DNA of 64,000 nt from Bradyrhizobium diazoefficiens (GCF_016616885.1 NZ_CP067102.1:3562501-3626500), one strand, 5' to 3'; positions 26,935-35,826 are shown, counted from the first letter of the stretch. The notes: a model not told the origin generated them from the sequence alone. Program-made: numbers and translations.

Positions 26935-28085
26935 TAATCGCTGGTCACCATCCCTGGAACACGCACGTTGCCGCGCAAACACGCCTGCAATGAGTCATGT
27001 GTGGACGGCTGCTTGGTGCGTCGTGCCCGGTTGCGAAGAGCTGACTGATTTGTTCGTCTGAGAGCTCGATCTGCCATGGCTGGCCTTTGACTATAGTCCC
27101 GCTGCGCGCGCCACACGCATTTTGCAGCCTCGCGAAAGTCGGACGGGCGGCCACCGAACTGGCGGCGGAAGGTGCGGTTGAAATAGGAGATGTCGCTAAA
27201 GCCGCTTTCGTGGGCGATCTGTGCGATGTTGAGATGGGCAAAATGCTGGTCGACCAGCATGCGATGGGCCTTCGCCAGCCGCTCGGCCAGCACGTAGGTC
27301 GAGAATGATGACCCATCCTGTTCGAACAGTTTGCGCACATAACGCGGCGAGATGCCGTGACGGATGGCGATGGCTTCGGTGGACAGCTCGCTATCCCCGA
27401 GCGCCTGGAGAATGTCCGACTTGATCGCGGTCAGCCGTGCGGCGGTGCCGCCGCGCATGCGGGCGAGCTCGGCATAGTCGCCATGAGCGCCGAGCGCGAG
27501 CGCGGCGAGGTCGAGCATATGCTCGGAGACGCTGCGCGCGATCGCCGGATCGGTCACCGAGGTGTCGGCGACGACGTCCGCGTAGCGGTTCAGAAGATGC
27601 AGTGCGGTGTTGGAACTCGGAATCGGGCGGCCGAACGCTTGCGTATAGTGCGGAGCGCGGCGCGCGATCGCTGGCAGTGGCAGCAGCAGGGTGACGAAGC
27701 TGCCCTCCGTCAGCATGGTGCTGGTTGAAGCATCGAGCGGGGCAATCACGCTGGCGCTGCCGACGCCCGCGATCAGCTCCTTGCCGAACTGGGTGGCGCT
27801 GGCGCGGCCCGCGCGCAGCACGCTGACGACGATGAAGTCCTTGGCCCGCGCCGCAAGCTCCCTGGAAGCGCGGTAATGCGCTGGCGAGCGTGAGCCGGCG
27901 GCGATGCTGATGCCGGCGAGCTGGCTGAAGATCACCTCTGCATGGAACGGGGTGTCTCCGATCGGCTCGATGTCGACGGCGGCGAGGCCGCGCCCGTAGA
28001 CCTCGCGCCACATCTGAAGCCGCCTGGCTTCCGGAAAAGCGTCCGTAGAGATTCGTGCGCGCTGAAGCGATCCCGTGTCCTGCAT
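26763..28085 (-). CDS. AraC family transcriptional regulator with extended C-terminus
   Basis: A 440-residue frame. Residues 1-220 are an AraC-binding-like sensor domain; 235-320 contain the two helix-turn-helix units (LSTEAIAIRHGISPRYVRKL and IAQIAHESGFSDISYFNRTF). Family members normally stop soon after RPSDFREA (residue 320), but here the frame continues about 120 codons, the last 172 bp antisense to the adaptor gene. Another frame has TAG at 27093-27091 and the third ends at 26945, just past the adaptor stop, so a small frameshift near 27,100 (natural or sequencing) may have created the tail. Convergent placement makes it a candidate regulator of the secretion locus, unproven. Confidence 0.8.
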   Translation of the reverse strand: MQDTGSLQRARISTDAFPEARRLQMWREVYGRGLAAVDIEPIGDTPFHAEVIFSQLAGISIAAGSRSPAHYRASRELAARAKDFIVVSVLRAGRASATQFGKELIAGVGSASVIAPLDASTSTMLTEGSFVTLLLPLPAIARRAPHYTQAFGRPIPSSNTALHLLNRYADVVADTSVTDPAIARSVSEHMLDLAALALGAHGDYAELARMRGGTAARLTAIKSDILQALGDSELSTEAIAIRHGISPRYVRKLFEQDGSSFSTYVLAERLAKAHRMLVDQHFAHLNIAQIAHESGFSDISYFNRTFRRQFGGRPSDFREAAKCVWRAQRDYSQRPAMADRALRRTNQSALRNRARRTKQPSTHDSLQACLRGNVRVPGMVTSDYYRSRKARVMLSSSGLAMYWRKVRSEDLMKTSAGIPGVGLKFGRVAASAASKRTLTT

Positions 28086-28434
28086 TGGCCCCCGCCAGAA
28101 AACATCGTCTCGAACTCTATGACGCGCCGTCACGCCATTGCGTTCGAAACCGTTCCGTCCACGACAATATTATCCGCGCGATTGTGGCGCCGATGCCACA
28201 CGGTGTTCGCTGCGCCGCAGCCGGAGGTGGCATGATGTGGATGCCGTCCGCTAACCTGGCCTAGCTGCATGAGTTCATCGCTGCGCATCACCTGGTGACG
28301 GAAGCATGATGATCTCGTGGCCTTACGCGGGGCTTGCGCGCAATCCCCAGATAAACCCGGTCCGTACTCGCACAGGCTTCCACTTCGCGCGCGACTCTGA
28401 TTCGATCCCTCCACTGACTTCGGGAGGGAAATGC
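28086..28434. other. Intergenic region between the AraC gene and the 71-aa gene
   Basis: No convincing gene is seen. It should hold the promoter of the AraC gene (minus strand) and of the small gene at 28435. The only structure noted is GTGGC-N6-GCCAC around 28,185-28,200, possibly a regulator site or small hairpin. Confidence 0.4.
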
Positions 28435-28650
28435 ATGTCCTACACCATCGGGTTCCAGGCGAAGGATCAGAAGGCAATTCTGGCGACTGAGGCGGCGACG
28501 GCCAACCAGGCTGTCGCGATCATTGCTGCGCTGCGGCAAAGCGCCGAAGAGATCAAGTTCATCCGCTCGCCGCAGGAAGGCGACATGGGCATCGAGATGC
28601 TGCTGCTGCTCGCCAAGGAAGAGGCCGAGGAGATGCCGCAGCGGGCCTAG
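28435..28650 (+). CDS. Small protein of unknown function
   Basis: A 71-residue protein (MSYTIGFQAKDQKAILATEA and following) behind a strong GGGAGG eight bases from the ATG. An open frame extends 43 codons upstream but lacks a ribosome-binding site. The product looks like a beta-strand followed by two helices and is acidic toward the C-terminus (AKEEAEEMPQRA). No family recognised. It precedes the RidA gene by 99 bp on the same strand. Confidence 0.65.
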   Translation: MSYTIGFQAKDQKAILATEAATANQAVAIIAALRQSAEEIKFIRSPQEGDMGIEMLLLLAKEEAEEMPQRA

Positions 28651-28749
28651 CCCGCGCCAGGCGATCACACTTCGGTCAGATGCGAAACATGCCGGCTGCA
28701 ATATAGTGTAGGCAGGCACCAGTCTCGCTTGAACCGAAGGTGGTGGCCC

Positions 28750-29142
28750 ATGAAACGCGAAGCGCTCCGCGTCGAACCAATTTCGTCCTTTCTCGACCGC
28801 GTGAAGGCGCCGGCCTCGCCGGTCACGCGCGCCGGCAACATGATTTTCGTTTCGGGGCTGCCGCCATTCGACCCTCAGACGGGCGAGATCGGGGGGATGC
28901 CAATCGAGCGGCAGAGCGAGATCATCATGGAGCAGATGAAGCTCTGCCTGGAGACAGCGGGCGCGTCGCTGGACAACGTCATGAAGTGCAATGTCTATTG
29001 CACCTCGACCAAACACTTCGCCGCGTTCAATGCGGTCTATGCGCGCTATTTCCCGGTCGACCCGCCAGCGCGCATCTTCGTCTGCACGCCGGAATGGTTC
29101 GGCCCCTTCGACGTCGAGATCGACTGCATCGCGATGATGTGA
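28750..29142 (+). CDS. RidA family protein (reactive imine/enamine deaminase type)
   Basis: A 130-residue Rid-family protein. RidA enzymes hydrolyse reactive enamine/imine intermediates released by PLP enzymes, working as cytoplasmic trimers. Visible are NMIFVSGLPPFDPQTGEIGG near residue 30, Arg108 (the equivalent of the carboxylate-binding Arg105 of RidA) in PPARIFVCTPEWFGPF, and the terminal VEIDCIAMM. CTPEWF replaces the usual VxxLP loop, so it may belong to a Rid subfamily with a different substrate. ATG 28750 is preferred over one seven codons upstream because GAAGGTGG precedes it. It faces the TetR gene convergently with a 4-bp gap. Confidence 0.9.
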   Translation: MKREALRVEPISSFLDRVKAPASPVTRAGNMIFVSGLPPFDPQTGEIGGMPIERQSEIIMEQMKLCLETAGASLDNVMKCNVYCTSTKHFAAFNAVYARYFPVDPPARIFVCTPEWFGPFDVEIDCIAMM

Positions 29143-29146
29143 GGCG

Positions 29147-29803
29147 CTAACGCGCCACCGCGCGCGCCTTTGTCTCCGTCCGTCCCGCCGTCAGCGCCAT
29201 CGTCGCGACGTTGACGACGCGCGCGACCACGTCCTCGACGTCGTCGAGATCGCACTGGCCTTCCGACAGTTTTGTCAGTCGCTCGCTCTCGCGGATGGTG
29301 TGGTGCGCCATCGCCAGCGCAAAATTCAGGCCCCAATAGATATCGACCTCGCTGCGGTCGGGCAGGGACCTTCGCATCGCGCCGGCAAATTTCCTGAGAT
29401 GGTCGATCTCGCGGTTCTTGATGCGGCGGATCGGCGGCACGGACTCGATCGAGGCGCGGATCATGAAGCGCGCCGCGGTGGAGCGCTGGTTCTCCGGTCC
29501 CAGGCAGCCGCGCAGAGGCGGGCCGACCAGCGCATGCAAGATCGCGTCAATCGGTGCACGGCCGCCGCCTTGCTCCTCGGCGGCCTTCAACTGGCGCAAG
29601 CGTTCGCGATTGGTCGCGATCGAGCGGGTGACAAATAATTCCGCGATCAGCTCGTCCTTCGAGCCGAAATGATAGTTGACCGCGGCCAGATTGACGTTGG
29701 CCTCCGCGACGATGTCGCGCAGCGTGACGTCGCCAAAACCGCGATCGGCGTAGAGCCGTTCGGCGGCGGCGAGAATGGCAGACCTCGTATGATCGCTGGC
29801 CAT
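29147..29803 (-). CDS. TetR family regulator, PsrA-like
   Basis: A 218-residue repressor with an N-terminal helix-turn-helix (about 26-46: DVTLRDIVAEANVNLAAVNY, then HFGSKDELI). The VNLAAVNYHFGSK recognition helix is that of PsrA-type regulators, which bind fatty acyl ligands and control beta-oxidation. The C-terminal domain is all-helical. It diverges from the acyl-CoA dehydrogenase gene, and a GAAAC-N4-GTTTG site resembling the PsrA operator lies 42 bp upstream of its start, so autoregulation and control of the dehydrogenase are likely. Ligand unknown. Confidence 0.88.
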   Translation of the reverse strand: MASDHTRSAILAAAERLYADRGFGDVTLRDIVAEANVNLAAVNYHFGSKDELIAELFVTRSIATNRERLRQLKAAEEQGGGRAPIDAILHALVGPPLRGCLGPENQRSTAARFMIRASIESVPPIRRIKNREIDHLRKFAGAMRRSLPDRSEVDIYWGLNFALAMAHHTIRESERLTKLSEGQCDLDDVEDVVARVVNVATMALTAGRTETKARAVAR

Positions 29804-29844
29804 GGATGCCCTCAGGGAGGGAGTTGCAATTCAAACACTTGTAT

Positions 29845-29858
29845 GAAACTATCGTTTG
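29845..29858. promoter_or_regulatory. PsrA-like operator between the tetR and acyl-CoA dehydrogenase genes
   Basis: GAAAC (29845-29849), TATC, GTTTG (29854-29858) fits the (G/C)AAAC-N2-4-GTTT(G/C) sequence bound by PsrA. A wider inverted repeat TTCAAAC (29830-29836) / GTTTGAA (29854-29860) shares its right arm. It sits in the divergent promoter region of the PsrA-like gene and the fatty-acid gene at 30020. Confidence 0.6.
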
Positions 29859-30019
29859 AAGGCCGGTAAATGTCAATCCGCATGATGGAATTGCGCCAAG
29901 ATCCACGCAGCGCCGGTTCCACGCCCCGTCAACCGCCGAATGGCGCTTGCGGGCCGCACATTGCGGGAGGACAGTCCGGCGCAAAACAGGCTTTCAAAAG
30001 CGAGACCGAGGAGCGTCCC

Positions 30020-31255
30020 ATGGATTTCGATCTGTCCCCCAAGCAGAAGGAATGGCTCGACCGCGTGCAGTCCTTCATGACCAAGCACGTGCGTCCGGCG
30101 GTGCCGATCTACAACGAGCAGGATCACAGCGGCGAGCGCTGGAAGGTGATCCCGGTGCTGGAGGACCTCAAGAAGAAGGCGAAGGCCGAAGGCCTCTGGA
30201 ACATGTTCATGCCGCCGAACGAGCATGAGGACGACGAATTCCGTGGCGCGGGATTGACCAATCTCGAATACGCGCTGCTGTCGGAGCAGATGGGCCACAT
30301 CTCCTGGGCCTCGGAAGTGTTCAACTGCTCCGCGCCCGACACAGGCAACATGGAAGTGTTCATGCGCTACGGCTCCAAGGAGCAGAAGCGCAAATGGCTG
30401 CGTCCGCTGATGGACGGCGAGATCCGCTCCGCCTTCCTGATGACGGAGCCGGCGGTGGCCTCGTCGGATGCGACCAACATCGAGACCAGCATCAAGCGCG
30501 ACGGCGATCACTACGTCATCAACGGCCGCAAATGGTGGTCGTCCGGCGTCGGCGATCCCCGCTGCAAGATCGCGATCCTGATGGGCAAGACCGATTTCAA
30601 CGCGGCCAAGCACCAGCAGCAGTCGCAGATCCTGGTTCCGCTCGACACTCCCGGCATCAAGGTCGAGAAGATGCTCCCCGTGTTCGGCTTCGACGACGCG
30701 CCGCATGGCCACGCCCAAGTGCTGCTCGAGAACGTGCGCGTGCCGAAGGATAACATCCTGCTCGGCGAGGGCCGCGGCTTCGAGATCGCGCAGGGCCGCC
30801 TCGGACCTGGCCGTATTCACCACTGCATGCGCACCATCGGCAAGGCCGAGGAAGCGCTGGAGAAGATGGTGAAGCGGCTGATGTCGCGCACCGCCTTCGG
30901 CAAGAAGATCGTCGAGCACAGTGTGTGGGAGCAGCGCATCGGCGAGGCCCGCACCAACATCGAGATGACGCGGCTGCTCTGCCTCAAGGCCGCCGACATG
31001 ATGGACAAGGTTGGCAACAAGACCGCGCAGGCCGAGATCGCCATGATCAAGGTTGCTGCTCCGAACATGGCGCTGAAGATCATCGACGAGGCGATCCAGG
31101 CCTTTGGTGGCGCGGGCGTCTCCGACGAAGCCGGCCTTGCCAAGGACTACGCCGGCATCCGCACGCTGCGGCTCGCCGACGGTCCGGACGAGGTGCACAA
31201 CCGCGCCATTGCAAGGCTCGAAGTTCGGAAGTATGCCAATTCTCCCAAGCATTAA
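30020..31255 (+). CDS. Acyl-CoA dehydrogenase (ACAD10/11-like)
   Basis: A 411-residue flavoprotein dehydrogenase catalysing alpha,beta-oxidation of an acyl-CoA with electrons passed to ETF. Seen are [20 protein letters not shown] (FAD-binding), [40 protein letters not shown] and the C-terminal [17 protein letters not shown], the ACAD10/11-type replacement of the usual YEGT region. ATG 30020 follows GAGGAG; the frame is open 50 codons further up without a ribosome-binding site. The next gene is an APH-like phosphotransferase, the usual partner: in ACAD10/11 systems a 4-hydroxyacyl-CoA is phosphorylated and then eliminated by the dehydrogenase. Probable control by the divergent PsrA-like repressor. 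Confidence 0.93.
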   Translation: MDFDLSPKQKEWLDRVQSFMTKHVRPAVPIYNEQDHSGERWKVIPVLEDLKKKAKAEGLWNMFMPPNEHEDDEFRGAGLTNLEYALLSEQMGHISWASEVFNCSAPDTGNMEVFMRYGSKEQKRKWLRPLMDGEIRSAFLMTEPAVASSDATNIETSIKRDGDHYVINGRKWWSSGVGDPRCKIAILMGKTDFNAAKHQQQSQILVPLDTPGIKVEKMLPVFGFDDAPHGHAQVLLENVRVPKDNILLGEGRGFEIAQGRLGPGRIHHCMRTIGKAEEALEKMVKRLMSRTAFGKKIVEHSVWEQRIGEARTNIEMTRLLCLKAADMMDKVGNKTAQAEIAMIKVAAPNMALKIIDEAIQAFGGAGVSDEAGLAKDYAGIRTLRLADGPDEVHNRAIARLEVRKYANSPKH

Positions 31256-31308
31256 GAACGGGGAGGGCTTCGTGGCGCTCCCTTCAAGAAATTCAAGGGA
31301 GCGTCACC

Positions 31309-32367
31309 GTGGCTGACGGCGTCAGGAAAGACGAAGAGTTCTCGGGCACCAAGCCGGTCGAGGAGCGTCATCGTATCGACGAGATGCGGCTCGAGGCTTG
31401 GATGCGCGACAACGTCGAAGGCTATGAAGGCCCGCTGGTCGTCCTCCAGTTCAAGGGCGGCCAGTCCAATCCGACTTACCGGCTCAACACGCCGAACCGC
31501 TCCTACGTGATGCGCAGGAAGCCGTTCGGCAAATTGCTGCCTTCGGCGCATGCGGTCGATCGCGAATACCGCGTCATCGCGGCCCTTGGAAAGCAGGGTT
31601 TTCCGGTCGCGCACGCCTATGCGCTGTGCCAGGACGACAGCATCATCGGCGCTGCCTTCTACATCATGTCGATGGAAGACGGTCGCGTGTTCTGGGATCC
31701 GACGCTGCCGAGCCAGGATGCCGATGCGCGCCGAAAAATCTTCACCAGCAAGATCGAGACGCTGGCGAAACTTCATATGTACGATCCCGTCGCGATCGGC
31801 CTTGGCGATTTCGGCAAGCCCGGCAATTATTTCGCGCGCCAGATCGATCGCTGGACCAAGCAGTATCGCGCCTCTGAGACGCAACACATTCCGGAGTTCG
31901 AGAAGGTTGCCGAGTGGCTGCCCAGGACCCTGCCGGAGCAGGCACGCGTCTCGATCGTCCATGGCGACTACCGCCTCGACAACATGATTTTCCACCCGAC
32001 GGAACCGCGCGTGCAGGCCGTGCTCGACTGGGAGCTGTCGACGCTCGGCGATCCCATGGCCGACTTCACCTATCTGTTGATGCAGTGGGTCATGCCGGGC
32101 CTGCACGGCGCCGACCTCAAGGCGCTCAACATCCCGAGCGTGGAAGAGGCCGCACAGATCTATTGCAACGTCACCAGGATGACGGTGCCGGATCTCAACT
32201 GGTATTTCGCCTACAATTTGTTCCGGCTCGCCGGCATCACCCAAGGCATCGCCGGCCGCGTCCGCGACGGCACCGCCGCCAACGCCAAGGCGCTCGAATC
32301 CGCCAAGCGCACCCTGCCGTTGTCAAAGGCGTCGTGGGAATATGCGCAGAAGGCAGGTGCGGTGTAG
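31309..32367 (+). CDS. APH-fold phosphotransferase paired with the acyl-CoA dehydrogenase
   Basis: A 352-residue protein of the aminoglycoside-phosphotransferase fold, closest in pattern to the kinase domain of ACAD10/11. The catalytic loop IVHGDYRLDNMIF has His218, Asp220 and Asn225; the metal-binding Asp240 is in VLDWELSTLGDPMADF. The N-lobe carries NPTYRLNTPNRSYVMRRKP. By analogy it phosphorylates the hydroxyl of a 4-hydroxyacyl-CoA, not an antibiotic. The start is GTG 31309 behind AAGGGAG; the frame is open upstream through the dehydrogenase gene but in a different frame from it. It lies 53 bp after that gene, probably in one operon. Confidence 0.9.
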   Translation: MADGVRKDEEFSGTKPVEERHRIDEMRLEAWMRDNVEGYEGPLVVLQFKGGQSNPTYRLNTPNRSYVMRRKPFGKLLPSAHAVDREYRVIAALGKQGFPVAHAYALCQDDSIIGAAFYIMSMEDGRVFWDPTLPSQDADARRKIFTSKIETLAKLHMYDPVAIGLGDFGKPGNYFARQIDRWTKQYRASETQHIPEFEKVAEWLPRTLPEQARVSIVHGDYRLDNMIFHPTEPRVQAVLDWELSTLGDPMADFTYLLMQWVMPGLHGADLKALNIPSVEEAAQIYCNVTRMTVPDLNWYFAYNLFRLAGITQGIAGRVRDGTAANAKALESAKRTLPLSKASWEYAQKAGAV

Positions 32368-32428
32368 GAAGAGCGAAGGCGCGGCTGATGGCCGCGCTTG
32401 TGATTTGTGACGCAGAGGCTGCCAAGAG

Positions 32429-33013
32429 ATGCAGGACAACGACCTCTCCAACGACCCCCGCTGGCGCCGGATGTGGGAGCGTCCCTGGCGCTGTGAGTCC
32501 TGCCGGGGCGAGCACAAGGGCGTCTTCGATCTCGCCTGCGACAATCCCGAGCAATGGCCGGGAAAGGTGCAGTGCGCGCCGAACAGCGCGCTCGATCTCA
32601 ATGGCGACTTCCTCTCCGAGGATTTCTGCGTGCTCCGCGGCGAGCATTTCTTCGTGCGCGCGGTGCTCGTACTGCCGATTATTGGCGGCGACGGCAGGTG
32701 CTTCGGCTTCGGCGTGTGGGCAACGCTGTCGCGCCCGAATTTCGAGCGCTATGTCGAGAGCTTCGACAGCGGCGAGCAAGCGGAACTCGGACCGTGGTTC
32801 GGCTGGTTCTCAAACCGGCTCGCAGGTTATCCCGACACCCTCAATCTCAAATGCCGGCTGCATTTTCAGAACGATCGCCAACGTCCGAAAGTCGAGCTGG
32901 AGCCGACCGAGCATCCGCTGGCGTTGGAGCAGCAGCGTGGAATGACCTTCGACAGGTTGCTCGAAATCTACGCCCTCTACGGCCATGACATCAGGCGGGC
33001 ATTGTCGGATTGA
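32429..33013 (+). CDS. DUF2199 domain protein
   Basis: A 194-residue protein whose N-terminal WRCESCRGEHKGVFDLACDN (Cys22/Cys25) and FCVLRGEHFFVRAVLVLPII match the DUF2199 family, of unknown function. The CxxC pair suggests a zinc knuckle. The tail LALEQQRGMTFDRLLEIYAL is also typical. It follows the phosphotransferase by 61 bp on the same strand but has no evident role in fatty-acid catabolism. No signal peptide or membrane span. Confidence 0.85.
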   Translation: MQDNDLSNDPRWRRMWERPWRCESCRGEHKGVFDLACDNPEQWPGKVQCAPNSALDLNGDFLSEDFCVLRGEHFFVRAVLVLPIIGGDGRCFGFGVWATLSRPNFERYVESFDSGEQAELGPWFGWFSNRLAGYPDTLNLKCRLHFQNDRQRPKVELEPTEHPLALEQQRGMTFDRLLEIYALYGHDIRRALSD

Positions 33014-33070
33014 TCGCTCCTCTCGCACGCCTGTATAAGTCGCTGGCGCGAAGCCAAGGGAGCCAGCCAC

Positions 33071-33694
33071 ATGATCGATCATGCCACCCTCATCACCTAT
33101 GTCCTTATCGTGCTCGGCTTCGTTTTCATTCCAGGCCCGGCGACTCTGCTCACCATGGCGCGGGCGGCAAGTTCGGGAACGCGGGTCGGCATCGCAACGG
33201 GCGCAGGAATTGCCGTAGGCGACATCATCCACACCAGCATGGCGATCGTCGGCTTGTCGGCGATCATCGCCACGTCGGCGCTGCTGTTCAGCATCGTCAA
33301 ATATGCCGGCGCCGGCTTCCTGATCTATCTCGGCATTCGCGCCATGCTCGACAAGGCGCCGATCGTGTTGAACGGCGCGCCTGCGATCAGTGCGGGCCGC
33401 GCCTTCCGGCAGGCTGTGCTGACCGAGGTGCTCAATCCCAAAACTGCGTTGTTCTTCCTGGCCTTCCTGCCGCAATTCGTGCGGCCGGAGCACGGTTCGG
33501 TCGCATTTCAGCTTGCGACTCTCGGCGTCGTCTTCGTGATGCTCGGCCTGCTCAGCACCGTTGTATTCGCCGTCGGCGCCGGCCGTCTCGGCAATCTCCT
33601 GCGCCGCCATCCGGCTGTTGTGAAGTGGCAGGGCAAGGTAGTTGGGACCATCTACTGCGCCGTCGGTGTGCGACTGGCTCTGCAGGAGCGATGA
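33071..33694 (+). CDS. LysE/RhtB family amino-acid exporter
   Basis: A 207-residue inner-membrane protein with about six hydrophobic segments. The N-terminal VLGFVFIPGPATLLTMARAA contains the family G-P-(A/G) motif, followed by GTRVGIATGAGIAVGDIIHT, and the middle has AVLTEVLNPKTALFFLAFLP. Such proteins export amino acids or derivatives (Lys, Arg, Thr, homoserine lactone). Substrate unknown. It starts 57 bp after the DUF2199 gene and is followed by a palindromic repeat. Confidence 0.93.
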   Translation: MIDHATLITYVLIVLGFVFIPGPATLLTMARAASSGTRVGIATGAGIAVGDIIHTSMAIVGLSAIIATSALLFSIVKYAGAGFLIYLGIRAMLDKAPIVLNGAPAISAGRAFRQAVLTEVLNPKTALFFLAFLPQFVRPEHGSVAFQLATLGVVFVMLGLLSTVVFAVGAGRLGNLLRRHPAVVKWQGKVVGTIYCAVGVRLALQER

Positions 33695-33790
33695 GGCGCC
33701 GCGTGCTTCCGTTGCCGCAGATGAGCGAAGCGATATCCGGGGCAGGTGGTCCCGCATGTCGCTTCGCTCATGCTGGCTACGCGAGCTCTC

Positions 33791-33879
33791 GTAGGATGGG
33801 CAAAAGCGCGCAGCGCTGTGCCCACCACCCTTCCTCAACGACGAATGGGGGTGGGCACGCTTCGCTTTGCCCACCCTAC
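33791..33879. repeat. Paired palindromic intergenic repeat (GTAGG-TGGGCAAA type)
   Basis: The left arm, starting GTAGGATGGGCAAAAGCG at 33791, and the right arm, ending CGCTTTGCCCACCCTAC at 33879, are inverted copies of one unit. Each unit is itself partly palindromic (TGGGCA ... TGCCCA). I recall units of this kind as highly dispersed in Bradyrhizobium and Rhodopseudomonas. It lies between convergent genes and may serve as a bidirectional terminator. Confidence 0.75.
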
Positions 33880-33890
33880 GGCAGCGTCGC

Positions 33891-35081
33891 CTACGCCGCC
33901 GCCTCCGCGCAATGCGCGATCAGCTTCTCCACGAACCCCGCACACTTTTCCAGTTCCACGATCGCCACGAACTCATCCGGCGTATGGGCCTGCGCGATCG
34001 CGCCGGGGCCGATCACGACCGAGGGGATGTCGGCCATGCTGGCGAACAGGCTTGCCTCAGTGCCGAAGGCGACCTTGGCGTGATCGTTGCGCCCGGCTAG
34101 CTGCTTGGCCAACGTGACGATCGCCGCGTCGGCCTTGGTGTCGAGGGCGGGGTAATCGAGGATCTCCTCGAAATCGATGCTGCATTCCGGGCACTTCGTT
34201 TTCATCGCGGGCTCCAGCTCGGCCTTGGCCCATGCGACGATCGCATCCGTCACCTCCCGCGACTCCGTGATGCCGATGCCGCGGCATTCGAAATCCACCG
34301 TGCAGGTATCGGGCACGATGTTGAGCGCCGCACCGCCATGCACGATGCTGGTCAGCAGCGTCGAGTGCGGGACATCGTAGAGACTGCCGCGCTCGGCTTC
34401 GCCTGCGAGCTTCACCGCGCGGCGGCGGATCTCGGTGATCAACTCGGCGGCGTATTCGATGGCGTTGACGCCGTCGGGCGCTATCGAGGAGTGGCGGGCG
34501 AGGCCGTGGAACGTCGCGCGCACGCCGTGCTTGCCCTTATGGCCGATGATGACCTTCATCTCGGTCGGCTCGCCGATGAAGGCGCCGAGCGGTCTCACCT
34601 TCTTCTTCGCGACATCGGCGAGCATCGGCCGCACGCCGACGCAGCCGATCTCCTCGTCATAGGAGATCGCAAGATGGATCGGTGTCGAAAGCTTCGCCTC
34701 CAGCATCTCCGGCACCATGGCCAGGCACACCGCGACAAAGCCCTTCATGTCGGTGGTGCCGCGCCCATAGAGCTTGCCGTCGCGCTCGATGAGCTTGAAC
34801 GGATCATGGCTCCAGTCCTGGCCCACCACCGGTACGACGTCGGTATGGCCCGACAGCACGAAGCCCGGCCGATCCTCTGGCCCGATCGTGACCCAGAGCG
34901 AAGCCTTCTGCCCTGTTACGTCGGTGATCCGCTCGCCCTTGATGCCGAAGGCTGCGAGATAGTTTTCGATATGTGCAATCAAGGGGAGGTTGGTGCGGTC
35001 GCTGATGGTGTCGAAGCCGACGAGGTCGGCGAGCAGCTTGCGGATACGGTCAGATCTTTGGCTTGGCATTGTCTCGTTCAT
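33891..35081 (-). CDS. argE: Acetylornithine deacetylase (M20 peptidase family)
   Basis: A 396-residue M20 metallohydrolase removing acetyl from N-acetylornithine in arginine synthesis (EC 3.5.1.16). Metal-binding and catalytic segments are SGHTDVVP (His79, Asp81), YGRGTTDMKGF (Asp111), SYDEEIGCVG (Glu142/Glu143), GEPTEMK and the C-terminal FGTEASLF ... AQAHTPDEF. The dimerisation lid (VIIGHKGKHGVRATFHGLAR) lies between. Start is uncertain: 35081 (MNETMPSQ) or 35069 (MPSQ); neither has a clear Shine-Dalgarno. Related M20 enzymes include succinyl-diaminopimelate desuccinylase, but the order of motifs fits ArgE. Confidence 0.88.
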   Translation of the reverse strand: MNETMPSQRSDRIRKLLADLVGFDTISDRTNLPLIAHIENYLAAFGIKGERITDVTGQKASLWVTIGPEDRPGFVLSGHTDVVPVVGQDWSHDPFKLIERDGKLYGRGTTDMKGFVAVCLAMVPEMLEAKLSTPIHLAISYDEEIGCVGVRPMLADVAKKKVRPLGAFIGEPTEMKVIIGHKGKHGVRATFHGLARHSSIAPDGVNAIEYAAELITEIRRRAVKLAGEAERGSLYDVPHSTLLTSIVHGGAALNIVPDTCTVDFECRGIGITESREVTDAIVAWAKAELEPAMKTKCPECSIDFEEILDYPALDTKADAAIVTLAKQLAGRNDHAKVAFGTEASLFASMADIPSVVIGPGAIAQAHTPDEFVAIVELEKCAGFVEKLIAHCAEAAA

Positions 35082-35561
35082 GAGATGGAGGACGGCTCTG
35101 CGGGGCCTGCATGAACCATACCAACGAAGGAGCCGGTCGGGCAAATCAACATCTTGCGGTGCCTGTCGGGCAAAACACCCAAGCCGCCGGTCAATCCGCG
35201 CCGTGAAAAAGATTCCACTTTACCGAAATTCGGAAACGGCGTATGTTTCGCTCACTCCGACCCAAGGAAGAGGGGCGTATCGCGATCGTCACGAACGCGG
35301 GTCGGACGGCGGTGGACGTGGGTCATATCGGCGCGAAGGGATTTGCAGGGCGGGCGACCGTGAGCAAAGCCGTCGCGCGCACGACCGGTGTGATCCGTGT
35401 ACGGCGAAATCGTGTGGTCCTGACGCCCGGGGTCTGTGCGTCAAGGCTCGTGGTGATGCGTGTGGCTCAACCGGGCCCTCGTGTCAGTCATCTGCGAGAC
35501 GACGGGGGCAATAGTGCATCGCTCCCCGGGGAGAGCACGACATAAGCCGTTCCAACCATCC

Positions 35562-35677
35562 GCGCAGGGAAGGCCGGGATGCCTCCGGCTGCCCTGTTAC
35601 CCGCTGTGCAGTGTAGCGCAATCTACTCATGGCATAGCGGTCGATGGGAGCCAGCCGGCTCCCGGCCTTCCCTGCGC
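35562..35677. repeat. Long hairpin repeat with perfect 18-bp arms
   Basis: GCGCAGGGAAGGCCGGGA (35562-35579) is the exact reverse complement of 35660-35677. Partly complementary CCTCCGGCTG / AGCCGGCT stretches extend the pairing inward, giving a structured element of 116 bp with a core that could be transcribed. Probably a dispersed non-autonomous repeat. Confidence 0.75.
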
Positions 35678-35767
35678 CCTCTTTCAATGGAGGGTGAGGC
35701 ATTGAAGCAAAGCTCGGGCGAAATGCGCCGCGAGGATGCGAACTCATGTCGATATTTCAAAGACGGT

Positions 35768-35826
35768 CTCGTGCCCCGGACGCAGCGCAGCAGCGCAAGG
35801 ACGCTGCAGCGCGTCCGGGACACGAG
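35768..35826. repeat. Hairpin next to the SDR gene 3' end
   Basis: CTCGTGCCCCGGACGC (35768-35783) pairs with 35811-35826 with one mismatch, with further GCAGCGC/GCTGCAGC pairing inside. It ends 10 bp past the stop of the minus-strand SDR gene and may act as its terminator; the arm resembles a dispersed Bradyrhizobium repeat. Confidence 0.65.

Noticed and set aside
31309..32367. Aminoglycoside-resistance phosphotransferase
   Set aside because: The APH-fold motifs are those of ACAD10/11-linked kinases, and the gene sits next to an acyl-CoA dehydrogenase.
35243..35545. 100-codon frame resembling a basic protein
   Set aside because: Lies in repeat-like DNA with no conserved domain and atypical composition; I treat it as repeat-derived.
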